A DNA stretch of 51,376 bases from Caryophanales bacterium. Its GTDB lineage: Bacteria; Bacillota; Bacilli; Bacillales; Bacillaceae_J. Below, piece by piece: positions 43,532-50,870 of the stretch (the stretch's first letter is position 1; every line of letters starts with the position of its first letter). Under the pieces are notes generated by a model. The model was given only the letters and a program-made list of their open reading frames with translations. It had not been told where the DNA came from and made no database searches. The stretch spans positions 1-51,376 of the forward strand of contig DULJ01000023.1 of the NCBI GenBank assembly GCA_012840465.1, in the 5' to 3' direction. The translations under genes were made by a program, and so were the position numbers.

Positions 43532-43621
43532 TTAGTTTTGATTCGGCTTATCATTGTATCCAGAAGTGAAAATAGCTGTTAAGAATGCAAGGATAACGAC
43601 CATAATTAAAATAAAACCCAT
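43532..43621 (-). CDS. 29-aa single-helix membrane peptide
   Basis: MGFILIMVVILAFLTAIFTS followed by GYNDKPNQN. Perfect AAGGAGG ribosome site 7 nt before the ATG, one hydrophobic helix and a short polar tail. It was too short for ordinary gene calling. Likely a real small membrane protein of unknown function, convergent with trmL and upstream of (divergent from) prkA. Confidence 0.65.
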   Translation of the reverse strand: MGFILIMVVILAFLTAIFTSGYNDKPNQN

Positions 43622-43819
43622 GGAAATTCCTCCTTATGTAAGAGTTCCTTAAGACACAATATAGTTTTATTATAGCCCAACTTGTCCTAACTGTGAATGA
43701 AAAGTATGAAGAAAATTTAACATTATTCAAAAGAACGAATCAATGGCGAATTGGCTTATATATGCATAGGCTGTTGGAAGCATTCTATTTATTTTTAAAT
43801 AGTTGTTTAAGAATAAAAG

Positions 43820-43848
43820 ACATGTTAAATAACAGTACAGCATAAAGT
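43820..43848 (+). promoter_or_regulatory. Candidate sigma-E-like promoter of prkA
   Basis: ACATGTT (43820-43826), 14-bp spacer, CATAAAGT (43841-43848). This resembles mother-cell sigma-E promoters (-35 about KMATATT, -10 about CATACAAT). The ribosome site AGAGGGAGG and ATG follow about 35-45 bp later. As I recall, prkA belongs to the sigma-E regulon in B. subtilis. Confidence 0.4.
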
Positions 43849-43892
43849 GATATAAACCACTAAATTGAATCTCAACTTAGAGGGAGGTACTT

Positions 43893-44843
43893 ATGGACAT
43901 CTTAAAAAAGATTCAAATGCACCGTGAGGAAGAGGAACGCTTGGCGTGGGAAGGTACCTTCGCTGAATATTTGGACATTGTGAAAGAACGGCCGTATGTG
44001 GCGCAAACAGCTCATTCTCGAGTATATAATATGATTAAAGACGCTGGAGTAGAGGACGTTGACGGGGGGAAAAAATATTCGTTTTTCCGTAATCAAATGT
44101 TTGGGATTGACGATGCCATTGAGCGGTTAGTAGAAGAATACTTTCATCCGGCAGCGAAAAGGCTTGATGTTAAAAAACGTATTTTATTATTAATGGGACC
44201 TGTTAGTGGTGGTAAATCTACACTTGTTACAATGCTGAAAAGAGGCTTGGAGGCTTATTCACGAACTGATAAAGGTGCTGTTTATGCGATCAAAGGTTGT
44301 CCCATGCATGAGGATGCATTACATTTAATCCCTCCAAATCTTAGGAAAGATTTTCACGAGGAATATGGAATCCGGATAGAAGGAAATCTATCTCCATTAA
44401 ATATGATGAGGCTTGAAGAAGAATATGGCGGTCGCATTGAAGAGGTAAGAGTCGAAAGAATCTTCTTTTCGGAAAATAAGCGGGTTGGGATTGGAACATT
44501 TAGTCCATCCGATCCAAAATCACAGGATATTGCTGATTTAACGGGAAGTATCGACTTTTCTACAATAGCCGAATTCGGCTCTGAATCTGACCCTCGTGCC
44601 TACCGCTTTGACGGCGAACTAAATAAAGCTAACCGTGGAATGATGGAATTCCAGGAAATGTTGAAGTGTGATGAAAAGTTTCTTTGGCACTTGCTTTCCT
44701 TAACACAAGAAGGGAACTTCAAAGCGGGTCGCTTTGCGTTGATTAGTGCAGATGAATATACTCTTAATGATAAACGCAAAAGAAAAACCTTCAATAAGGG
44801 TACCGAGGATTTTAGCAAATTACAATTATTCCAGTTAAAATAG
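43893..44843 (+). CDS. prkA: Serine protein kinase PrkA, N-terminal half (gene split by an element)
   Basis: ATG 43893 with GAGGGAGG opens the normal PrkA N-terminus: helical start, AAA-type Walker A GPVSGGKSTL (about 102-111), FGIDDAIERLVEEYFHPAAK, and EGNFKAGRFALISADE at 277-288. After Glu288 homology stops: the frame runs 28 codons into element DNA (YTLNDKRKRKTFNKG...) and ends at 44843. The rest of prkA begins at 48782. In this form the product lacks the C-terminal kinase region. PrkA is a spore-associated Ser kinase needed for proper sporulation. Rejoining across the 13-bp repeats gives 631 codons. Confidence 0.93.
   Translation: MDILKKIQMHREEEERLAWEGTFAEYLDIVKERPYVAQTAHSRVYNMIKDAGVEDVDGGKKYSFFRNQMFGIDDAIERLVEEYFHPAAKRLDVKKRILLLMGPVSGGKSTLVTMLKRGLEAYSRTDKGAVYAIKGCPMHEDALHLIPPNLRKDFHEEYGIRIEGNLSPLNMMRLEEEYGGRIEEVRVERIFFSENKRVGIGTFSPSDPKSQDIADLTGSIDFSTIAEFGSESDPRAYRFDGELNKANRGMMEFQEMLKCDEKFLWHLLSLTQEGNFKAGRFALISADEYTLNDKRKRKTFNKGTEDFSKLQLFQLK
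44745..44757 (+). repeat. Left attachment core of the prkA element (attL)
   Basis: AGTGCAGATGAAT, identical to 48782-48794. Here it encodes Ser285-Ala-Asp-Glu288 of PrkA. Flanks differ on the element side only (ATACTC). The exact crossover is probably the central GA (44751-44752). Confidence 0.85.
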
Positions 44844-44931
44844 AATTAATAATACAGGACAAACAAGGTTATATGATGAACGGAGCTGATGTAATTGTCC
44901 AATAAAGAACGCATTGACCATGATGGTCTAT

Positions 44932-45045
44932 TTAACGTTCACGCTCTTTAACTTTTCTATTTGTTTCCTCCAAAATCTGGTGGGGCGTACGAAATAATGG
45001 AATAAGTATATCTTCCTCGGTATCTGAAAGCGTTGGTCCAAGAAG
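44932..45045 (-). pseudogene. Short unrecognised frame in the element, probable remnant
   Basis: On the minus strand, LGPTLSDTEEDILIPLFRTP then HQILEETNRKVKERER ends at a TAA (44934-44932). It looks protein-like but has no start codon or ribosome site. Otherwise 44844-45111 holds nothing I can name. Confidence 0.25.
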
Positions 45046-45111
45046 GGTTCACGCTTTTTTTGTTGAATTATACTAAATGTGCAGTTGCTTGAAGAGGAAG
45101 GGGTGTATTGT

Positions 45112-45621
45112 TTGGGAAAGTCTATTTATGTTGTTATTAGCCTTTGCCTTATGGCCTTTGTTGTAGGATGCAACCAAAAATCCGCAATAGAATGGCACGA
45201 TTCAAAAGAAGTAGCCATTGAATCTGGATTAAAACAAGAGGAAGCAGAACGTGAATCTATTTTATCAATTGAAGAGTTTGAAGGCGAAACATTTGTGTTT
45301 TACGAGTATATGGGTGGATTAGGTGTAGCTAACATAGTTGAAAGCGAAAAAGGTTATGGTTGGAAAAGAAGCCAACCATATAATGATTTTGAGGTTGACG
45401 GAGAACTAACTTATTCTACCTCTGGCTTTGATATTGTAACGGAAACAGGGGTAGCTGTCTCCGTTTTAATTGGGAAAACTTTTGATTCCTCGATTCAAGA
45501 AATGAAGCTTTTAGGGGATGGCACGGAAAGAAAACTAAAGGTATATGGTGAAAATGGATTCTTTTACGCTCTTCATAAAATTCCTTCTGATACCATCGTT
45601 GTTTCACCAATAATAAACTAA
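45112..45621 (+). CDS. Hypothetical lipoprotein in the prkA element
   Basis: 169 aa from TTG 45112, chosen because GAAGAGGAAGGGG lies just upstream and the sequence then starts directly with a lipoprotein signal (LGKSIYVVISLCLMAFVVGC, lipobox FVVGC). The mature part has FVFYEYMGGLGVANIVESEKGYGWKRS, a beta-rich pattern also common in small Bacillus lipoproteins of unknown role. It may affect the host envelope as cargo of the element. Ends before a GCGATAGC-type terminator. Confidence 0.7.
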   Translation: MGKSIYVVISLCLMAFVVGCNQKSAIEWHDSKEVAIESGLKQEEAERESILSIEEFEGETFVFYEYMGGLGVANIVESEKGYGWKRSQPYNDFEVDGELTYSTSGFDIVTETGVAVSVLIGKTFDSSIQEMKLLGDGTERKLKVYGENGFFYALHKIPSDTIVVSPIIN

Positions 45622-45659
45622 AAGTTAGTTAACCTCATTGCTTATTGAATTAACGGGGT

Positions 45660-45688
45660 GCGATAGCAGAACAAAGCTGTCGCTTTTT
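45660..45688 (+). terminator. GCGATAGC-type hairpin, copy 3
   Basis: GCGATAGC (45660-45667) pairs with GCTGTCGC (45676-45683), followed by TTTTT. Same family as 21429 and 22561, here inside the prkA element. Confidence 0.75.
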
Positions 45689-45951
45689 CAGCTATCATTA
45701 AACATTAAAAATGGGGCTGTAACACATTCATTTTTAGTATGTTAAAGTAACGGTGGCTATAACGGAACAATGAAGATTGTCAAAATGGCAGACGAAATTA
45801 CGGAACACTATTTTACACATTATGGAAAAAATATATAGATGAAATAATTATCATTGATACGGGTGTTTTAGAATTCGATGAAGAAAACAACTAATAGGTT
45901 TGTGGGGGAAAATGGTATAATAATTATAATAGAAAAAGGACGGTGAAAGGC
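45689..45951. other. Element stretch with short broken frames
   Basis: Only short frames are visible, for example MKIVKMADEITEHYFTHYGK ending in stops, and then DEIIIIDTGVLEFDEENN. They suggest a decayed small gene upstream of the 86-aa protein. No RNA or promoter recognised. Confidence 0.3.
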
Positions 45952-46212
45952 ATGAGATGGTCTGAGGTTAGAAAAGTGTATCCGAATCAATTTGTTAAAC
46001 TAAAAGTGTTATCGTCACACATTGAAAATGAGCAAGAAATTATTGATGATATGGCTGTTATTACTTCTGTACCAGATGAATTAGCAACAAAAGAACTTTT
46101 AAAATCAAGAGGCGATGAATTGGTTTATCATACTATTCACGAAAATATTGTGCTTGAAATTCGTCGAGATGTTGGCTTAAGGAGATTTGACTACAATGAA
46201 AATCAAGTATAA
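45952..46212 (+). CDS. Hypothetical small protein paired with a retropepsin-like protease
   Basis: 86 aa from ATG 45952 (GGTGAAAGG upstream). MRWSEVRKVYPNQFVKLKVLSSHIENEQEIIDDMAVIT then ELVYHTIHENIVLEIRRDVGLRR. Cytosolic, unrecognised, but it is a familiar partner directly before small aspartyl-protease-like genes in Firmicutes. It overlaps the next gene by 17 bp, so both proteins are made together. Confidence 0.7.
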   Translation: MRWSEVRKVYPNQFVKLKVLSSHIENEQEIIDDMAVITSVPDELATKELLKSRGDELVYHTIHENIVLEIRRDVGLRRFDYNENQV

Positions 46213-46576
46213 ATATGGTCTGCTTTTAGTGGATATTACACTTGCTTATAACGGTAAGAGTATAGTGATTGAGAATATGGTGGTGGATACAGGAGCAGCT
46301 AAAACACTGATTTCACAAGATGCTGTAGAAAATATTGGTCTCCATGTTGATTTAAATGATAGAATCGTCACCTATTTCGGCATTGGTGGTAAAGAGCACG
46401 CATTCAGGAAACAAGTTGACCAAATTCAGATTGGTGATTTTACTATTGAAGAAGTTGAAGTTGATTTCAATGATTTTGGCTATGAAGACATAAATGGTTT
46501 ACTTGGATTAGACCTATTAATGAAAGCTGGTTTTAATATAGATTTACTAAACCTTCAAATGGTTAGGAATGGATAA
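46196..46576 (+). CDS. Retropepsin-like aspartyl protease domain protein
   Basis: 126 aa from ATG 46196 (AAGGAGA upstream). A single retropepsin-like domain: the catalytic motif is Asp31-Thr-Gly in ENMVVDTGAAKTLIS, followed by the flap-like YFGIGGKEHAF and the INGLLGLDLLMKAGFNIDL segment (hydrophobic-Gly motif). Such single-domain enzymes must dimerise to be active. No membrane helix. The substrate is unknown; the 86-aa protein encoded in an overlapping frame upstream is the likely partner. Confidence 0.8.
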   Translation: MKIKYKYGLLLVDITLAYNGKSIVIENMVVDTGAAKTLISQDAVENIGLHVDLNDRIVTYFGIGGKEHAFRKQVDQIQIGDFTIEEVEVDFNDFGYEDINGLLGLDLLMKAGFNIDLLNLQMVRNG

Positions 46577-46620
46577 TAAGAATATAAAACTTGCTGCAAA
46601 TGCAAATATTTAGCAAGAAA

Positions 46621-46647
46621 ACGGTCAGCTTCTGCTGATCGTTTTTT
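46621..46647 (+). terminator. Terminator after the protease gene
   Basis: ACGGTCAGC (46621-46629) pairs with GCTGATCGT (46634-46642), one G-T pair, followed by TTTTTT. Confidence 0.8.
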
Positions 46648-46687
46648 ATTGATCTATTCTTATAAACTTTCAATCTTAAAGTTTTGG

Positions 46688-46716
46688 TCATTACAACTCT
46701 TATACACTCATAAATT
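46688..46716 (+). promoter_or_regulatory. Candidate sigma-E-like promoter of the 70-aa ORF
   Basis: TCATTAC (46688-46694), 14-bp spacer, CATAAATT (46709-46716). Same layout as the box pair before prkA and close to the sigma-E consensus, but not perfect. The start would be near 46722 and the GGGAG site at 46725. Confidence 0.32.
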
Positions 46717-46737
46717 GGTGGTATGGGAGTTGATTCA

Positions 46738-46935
46738 ATGAAAGAGCATAATAAGAATGATTCGAATCAAACAACCAAAAGTGATTTACCTGTCATTCAT
46801 TCGATCGAGACACCTGAAGGACATATCGTAGATATTATTAAACCGGAGAATGATGACAAACCTAAGAAAGCACGTATCGAAGATCTTCATGAAATCTTAG
46901 CACGTCTTCTACAAGAAGACAAAGAAATGAAATGA
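46738..46935 (+). CDS. Small protein beside the recombinase, candidate excision factor
   Basis: 65 aa from ATG 46738 (GGGAG 8 nt upstream; an in-frame ATG 15 bp earlier gives 70 aa). Charged and soluble: MKEHNKNDSNQTTKSD, then a beta strand (PVIHSIETPEGHIVDII) and a C-terminal helix (IEDLHEILARLLQEDKEMK). Not recognised. Large serine recombinases need a small directionality factor to excise, and this is the only other small gene next to the recombinase, so it is the prime candidate by position. Confidence 0.6.
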   Translation: MKEHNKNDSNQTTKSDLPVIHSIETPEGHIVDIIKPENDDKPKKARIEDLHEILARLLQEDKEMK

Positions 46936-46960
46936 CTGCCCCCCGCATGGCAGTCATTTC
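46929..46960 (+). terminator. 12-bp perfect hairpin between the small gene and recombinase
   Basis: GAAATGACTGCC (46929-46940) pairs perfectly with GGCAGTCATTTC (46949-46960). It includes the stop of the 70-aa ORF; only a weak T-rich stretch follows. It separates the recombinase from its neighbour, so the two are probably transcribed apart or with attenuation. Confidence 0.65.
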
Positions 46961-47066
46961 ATTTCTCGGGAATCAAAAGCGTTATCGTTTTGTTAGATGG
47001 GGCTATTGTACTATTAATATTAAGATAATAATAAGAGGTACCTCATGTAAAAAAGAAGGTGAAATT

Positions 47067-48740
47067 ATGTACCATGTAAAAAATCTGATTGAACTGGTCA
47101 AATTTGCTATCGTATATTTACGGAAGTCGAGACAAGATTTGAAAAGAGAAACTAAATTTGGAATTGATACATTAGATGAACAAAGAAAACTCTTAAAAAA
47201 TGAGGTTTCTAGGTATTCTTTTGACTATGATTGGCAAGAAGAGGTTGTATCAGGTGAGACGATAGAGGGTCGACCTAAATTTTCCTCCATCATTAACCGG
47301 ATTAAATCAGGGGAAAAAATCGATGCATTTGTCGTTAAAGAAATAACTCGTCTCGGAAGAGGAAGCTATACTGATATGGGGGTAGTGTATGATTTAATTC
47401 AAAATTATAATATCTTGATCATTACACCTAGTAAAATTTTTGATCCCAAAAATGAAGATGACCTTAGACAAATTAGATTCGAAATGTTTCTTGCTAGAGA
47501 AGAATTTGAAACAACTAGACGCAGGTTAGTCAGTGCTCGAATAACGCTTGCAAAAGAGGGTAAATGGATGGTAGGCGGTTCGGTTCCATATGGTTATGAG
47601 TTTGATCCTGCAACCCAAAAACTAAAAATAGACCCTGAAAAGGCAGAAGTGGTTAAACAAGTTTTTGAATGGTATACAGAAGAAAAAGAGTTAGGAATTC
47701 AAAGTATTTGTAGAAGGCTTAAAGAACAAGGCATATTAACTCCAACAGGAAAGCAAAATTGGGCAACGGTCGTTGTTAAAAAGATATTGTCCAATGAGGT
47801 ATATATAGGAACAGTGAAATTTCGAACGACTGAAAGAATGAAAAATACAGCTTCAAAAAGAGATAAAAACAATAAACTTGTAAGAAAAAAACGCTCGGAA
47901 ATCAATGAACGAAACCGAGTGGTTAAAGAGAGACCCGAAGGGGAACAAATTATTGTGCATAATGCACACAAGCCAATTGTATCAAAGGATGTTTTTAACA
48001 AAGCACAAGAGAAGGCTAAAAATCAAAGAAGAGCACATCCACTTAGAACAGACTTTTCGCCAGGCATATTAGCTGGAGTTGTGACTTGTCCACATTGTAA
48101 AAAGAAGATGTTAAAAAATACAAGTTCAAGAAAATATGAGAAGGTGGATGGAACAATTTCAGAATATAAGTCAGAATTTCTTTCTTGTAAAGATTGTAAA
48201 GTTTTTGCGAAGTATGATGACGTAATAAATCGAATTCTCCAGTTCTTTAAAACACTTAGTGTTGATGATTCACTTTTAAAACAACAATATGATTTAGTAA
48301 TTGAGCGTAAAAAGAAACTAGAACAAAAGGACAGGGATTTTAATCCTGTAGAACAATTGACATTAGAAATTGAAAATTTTAAAAAGCTAAGATTAGGGCT
48401 TGTAGATAAACATCAAAAAGGTATTTATGATGATGATGTATATTTATTAAAGGACAAAGAATACAAAGAGCGAATAGCACAAGTTGAAATTGAAATAGAA
48501 AAAGCTAAGAAAGAAGTGAAGAAAAAGGAAAAACCTAAAATTAAAGTTAAGGGAATAAAAAAGAATATAAAAACTGTCCTGGATGTATTTAACCAACTTG
48601 AAACAAAAGAAAAGAAAAATGAATTGCTGCTTAACTTGGTTGATTACTGCGAATTGGATATTATCGAAAAAGGTGTTGGCAGAAAGCCAGCCAAACTTAG
48701 ATTAGGAATTCAACCAAGTATCAATGTGTTTATTGATTAA
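47067..48740 (+). CDS. Large serine recombinase of the prkA element
   Basis: 557 aa from ATG 47067 (AAAGAAGGTG upstream); an in-frame extension to 46932 runs over a hairpin and is rejected. N-terminal resolvase domain: AIVYLRKSRQDLK with catalytic Ser21, the R-rich helix EITRLGRGSYTDMG. Then the Recombinase domain (GGSVPYGYEFDPATQKLKI...VVKKILSNEVYIGTVKF), a zinc ribbon (CPHCKKKM...FLSCKDCK) and a Lys/Glu-rich coiled coil (about 410-500). This is the phage-integrase type (SprA, phiC31 kin), which recombines short att sites. It ends 41 bp before the right att core. Confidence 0.95.
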   Translation: MYHVKNLIELVKFAIVYLRKSRQDLKRETKFGIDTLDEQRKLLKNEVSRYSFDYDWQEEVVSGETIEGRPKFSSIINRIKSGEKIDAFVVKEITRLGRGSYTDMGVVYDLIQNYNILIITPSKIFDPKNEDDLRQIRFEMFLAREEFETTRRRLVSARITLAKEGKWMVGGSVPYGYEFDPATQKLKIDPEKAEVVKQVFEWYTEEKELGIQSICRRLKEQGILTPTGKQNWATVVVKKILSNEVYIGTVKFRTTERMKNTASKRDKNNKLVRKKRSEINERNRVVKERPEGEQIIVHNAHKPIVSKDVFNKAQEKAKNQRRAHPLRTDFSPGILAGVVTCPHCKKKMLKNTSSRKYEKVDGTISEYKSEFLSCKDCKVFAKYDDVINRILQFFKTLSVDDSLLKQQYDLVIERKKKLEQKDRDFNPVEQLTLEIENFKKLRLGLVDKHQKGIYDDDVYLLKDKEYKERIAQVEIEIEKAKKEVKKKEKPKIKVKGIKKNIKTVLDVFNQLETKEKKNELLLNLVDYCELDIIEKGVGRKPAKLRLGIQPSINVFID

Positions 48741-48778
48741 AATGTTTATAACAATCGGTTTTCCATTTAATTATATCT

Positions 48779-49825
48779 TTGAGTGCAGATGAATTAATCA
48801 TCGCCCATACAAACGAAGCGGAATATCGATCCTTTATTTCCAATAAGAAAAACGAAGCATTGCACTCTCGTATCATTGTTATGCCTGTTCCTTACAACTT
48901 AAGCTATAGTGAAGAAGAGCGGATTTACGAGAAGATGATCAATGAAAGTGAAATGGCCCATGTTCATATTGCCCCGCACACTTTAAAAGTAGCGGCCATG
49001 TTCACAATTTTAACCCGTTTAAAGGACTCCAAAAAAACGGGCGTCGACCTTGTGAAGAAGATGAGACTTTATGATGGAGAAATTCTTGAAGGCTTTAATG
49101 ACGTTGATGTGGAAGAAATGAGAAGAGAACATATTGATGAAGGAATGAAAGGAATTGACCCGCGCTACGTCATTAATCGGATCTCTTCAGCAATCATTCG
49201 AAAAGAAACGCCATCGATTAATGCTCTGGATGTATTGCGATCATTGAAGGATGGTTTAGACCAGCACGCTTCCATTTCAAATGAAGATCGGGAACGATTC
49301 ATGAATTTCATTTCTGTTGCCCGCAGAGAGTATGATGAAATTGCTAAGAAGGAAGTACAAAAGGCATTCGTTTATTCTTATGAGGAATCTGCGAAGACAT
49401 TAATGGATAATTATCTTGATAATGTCGAGGCGTTCTGTAATAAGAATAAGCTTCGCGACCCATTAACGGGTGAAGAAATGAATCCCGATGAAAAGCTTAT
49501 GCGTTCTATTGAAGAGCAAATTGGAATCTCTGAAAATGCGAAAAAAGCATTCCGTGAGGAAATTTTGATTAGAATTTCAGCCTATGCTCGTAAAGGAAAG
49601 CGCTTTGACTACAATTCACATGAAAGATTACGAGAAGCCATTCAGAAAAAGCTATTTGCTGACTTGAAGGATATTGTTAAAATCACAACTTCCTCGAAGA
49701 CACCAGATGAGCAGCAGCTTAAGAAAATCAATGAAGTTGTGGCAACACTTATAGATGAATATGGTTATAGTTCAATATCTGCAAATGAATTATTACGTTA
49801 TGTTGGAAGCCTGTTAAATCGATAA
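48779..49825 (+). CDS. prkA: Serine protein kinase PrkA, C-terminal half
   Basis: From the right att core (48782) 347 codons remain, homologous to the rest of PrkA: SADELIIAHTNEAEYRSFIS, NEALHSRIIVMPVPYNLSY, GIDPRYVINRISSAI, and the C-terminal SANELLRYVGSLLNR. A TTG at 48779 opens the frame but has no ribosome site, so it is not normally translated alone. Joined to codons 1-284 of the left half it gives a complete 631-aa protein. The preserved, undamaged frame argues that it is still selected, i.e. used after excision. Confidence 0.93.
   Translation: MSADELIIAHTNEAEYRSFISNKKNEALHSRIIVMPVPYNLSYSEEERIYEKMINESEMAHVHIAPHTLKVAAMFTILTRLKDSKKTGVDLVKKMRLYDGEILEGFNDVDVEEMRREHIDEGMKGIDPRYVINRISSAIIRKETPSINALDVLRSLKDGLDQHASISNEDRERFMNFISVARREYDEIAKKEVQKAFVYSYEESAKTLMDNYLDNVEAFCNKNKLRDPLTGEEMNPDEKLMRSIEEQIGISENAKKAFREEILIRISAYARKGKRFDYNSHERLREAIQKKLFADLKDIVKITTSSKTPDEQQLKKINEVVATLIDEYGYSSISANELLRYVGSLLNR
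48782..48794 (+). repeat. Right attachment core of the prkA element (attR)
   Basis: AGTGCAGATGAAT, identical to 44745-44757. In the joined gene it is followed by TAATCATCGCCC (codons L-I-I-A). Confidence 0.85.
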
Positions 49826-49841
49826 AAAATAAAAAAAATTC

Positions 49842-49880
49842 AAAGATGCCCGAAAAGTTTAGCTTTTGGGCATCTTTTTT
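49842..49880 (+). terminator. Terminator of prkA
   Basis: AAAGATGCCCGAAAAG (49842-49857) pairs with CTTTTGGGCATCTTT (49863-49877) with one bulge, followed by T. Confidence 0.85.
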
Positions 49881-49925
49881 GTATAATCAAAATAGCTAGA
49901 AGAAAAATTGAGATAGGAGATTCCT

Positions 49926-50525
49926 ATGAGTTCCCGTAACGAAAACAAAACATTTAAACTTGCCATATTAGGTGTGCTTACTGCGATTGTGATTATCCAA
50001 ACCTTTATTCCGTTTTTAGGTTATATACCAGTTGGTCCCCTGAGTTTGACAATTATTCCAATTACCGTCATCGTTGCAGCATTCGTTTTTGGTCCAAGAA
50101 ATGGGGCAATCGTTGGTGGAATTTGGGGTTTGATCACATTTATAAGAGCGTTTATTGCACCTACTAGCCCACTAGCGCCGCTGATCTTTACGAATCCATT
50201 AATATCAGTGGTACCAAGAATATTAATTGGTGTTATTGCCGGCTATGCTTTCATTGCTTTTTCAAAAACGAAGCTAAGTTCTGCCTGGTCGATGAGGATT
50301 GCAGCGTTATTAGGTTCAATGACCAATACGATAGTAGTGCTCGGTTTAACTTATCTTTTTTATAAAGAACCGTATGCGAATGCAATGGGCATCGATGTGA
50401 GTGAGGTCTTACCAGCTATTTTATACATACTTGTAACAAATGGCATAGCAGAAGCTATTCTTTCGGCCATTATTGCACCGATTATCACGAGGCCGTTATT
50501 GAGATTAAATAAGAATAACATATGA
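49926..50525 (+). CDS. ECF transporter S component (vitamin uptake, PanT-like)
   Basis: 199 aa with about six transmembrane helices. Substrate-binding S subunit of an energy-coupling-factor transporter: LAILGVLTAIVIIQTFIPFLGYIPVGPLSLTIIPITVIVAA, then FGPRNGAIVGGIWGLITF, VVPRILIGVIAGYAF and LVTNGIAEAILSAIIAPII. The pattern IPVGPLSxTIIPI fits the pantothenate/riboflavin/folate-type S components; the vitamin is not certain. It would share EcfA/EcfT proteins encoded elsewhere. ATAGGAGATTCCT ribosome site. Confidence 0.88.
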   Translation: MSSRNENKTFKLAILGVLTAIVIIQTFIPFLGYIPVGPLSLTIIPITVIVAAFVFGPRNGAIVGGIWGLITFIRAFIAPTSPLAPLIFTNPLISVVPRILIGVIAGYAFIAFSKTKLSSAWSMRIAALLGSMTNTIVVLGLTYLFYKEPYANAMGIDVSEVLPAILYILVTNGIAEAILSAIIAPIITRPLLRLNKNNI

Positions 50526-50586
50526 GAAGAGGAAATCATCAGAAATGATATCTTCAAAATGGAAGAATGAGTTTAGTCTATACTCA

Positions 50587-50745
50587 TTAAGTATGCTTTA
50601 GCAGGTGGTCGTTTAAATTTTGCTCGTTTGCCGATAAGTTAGTGGAGAGATTCTCCTTCATTGGTTTTTCTTTGTCGGGAGAAGAAGGGGGCAGCTTCGT
50701 CATTAGTAATTCTTCAACTTTTATACGTTTTCTTGAATGGGACAT
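50587..50745 (-). CDS. Small hydrophilic protein
   Basis: 52 aa from ATG 50745 with GAGGGGG upstream: MSHSRKRIKVEELLMTKLPP then a Lys/Asn-rich tail. No membrane helix, unrecognised. The in-frame extension to 50817 lies over a hairpin and is unlikely. Convergent with the ECF gene. A CCTCC-AAT-GGAGG hairpin (50782-50794) in the 5' leader could limit translation. Confidence 0.5.
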   Translation of the reverse strand: MSHSRKRIKVEELLMTKLPPSSPDKEKPMKENLSTNLSANEQNLNDHLLKHT

Positions 50746-50815
50746 AGTGAATGGTCCCCCTCGCACGTGTTTGGGATATCCCTCCAATGGAGGGGTGTTT
50801 ATACTTTTGTAAAAC

Positions 50816-50847
50816 AAAAAAGCTGTCGAATGACCAACAGCTTTTTT
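50816..50847 (-). terminator. Terminator with A/T tracts on both sides
   Basis: AAAAAAGCTGT (50816-50826) pairs perfectly with ACAGCTTTTTT (50837-50847). It lies just after the 37-aa minus-strand peptide gene and works in either direction. Confidence 0.75.
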
Positions 50848-50870
50848 GAAAAATATAGTATTATTCCAAA

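Larger units (their letters stand above)
44745..48781 (+). mobile_element. 4,037-bp recombinase element interrupting prkA
   Basis: Bounded by 13-bp direct repeats at 44745 and 48782. Contents: a lipoprotein, a small protein plus retropepsin-like pair, a 70-aa protein, and a large serine recombinase at the right end next to its att site, the usual position for such integrases. No phage structural, replication or lysis genes. Excision regenerates prkA exactly and in frame, like the skin element in sigK or SPbeta in spsM, so it may be removed in the mother cell. Confidence 0.88.

Noticed and set aside
43893-44843. Treating prkA as an ordinary pseudogene killed by insertion
   Set aside because: Both halves are lesion-free and rejoin precisely in frame across identical 13-bp cores next to a recombinase, which fits a reversible interruption better.
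44745-48781. Complete prophage
   Set aside because: Only about five small genes; no capsid, tail, terminase, replication or lysis genes, so a minimal recombinase element is the better description.
48779-49825. Reading the PrkA C-terminal half as an independent gene starting at TTG 48779
   Set aside because: No ribosome site precedes it, and its first codons lie within the attachment core; it is better seen as the second part of split prkA.
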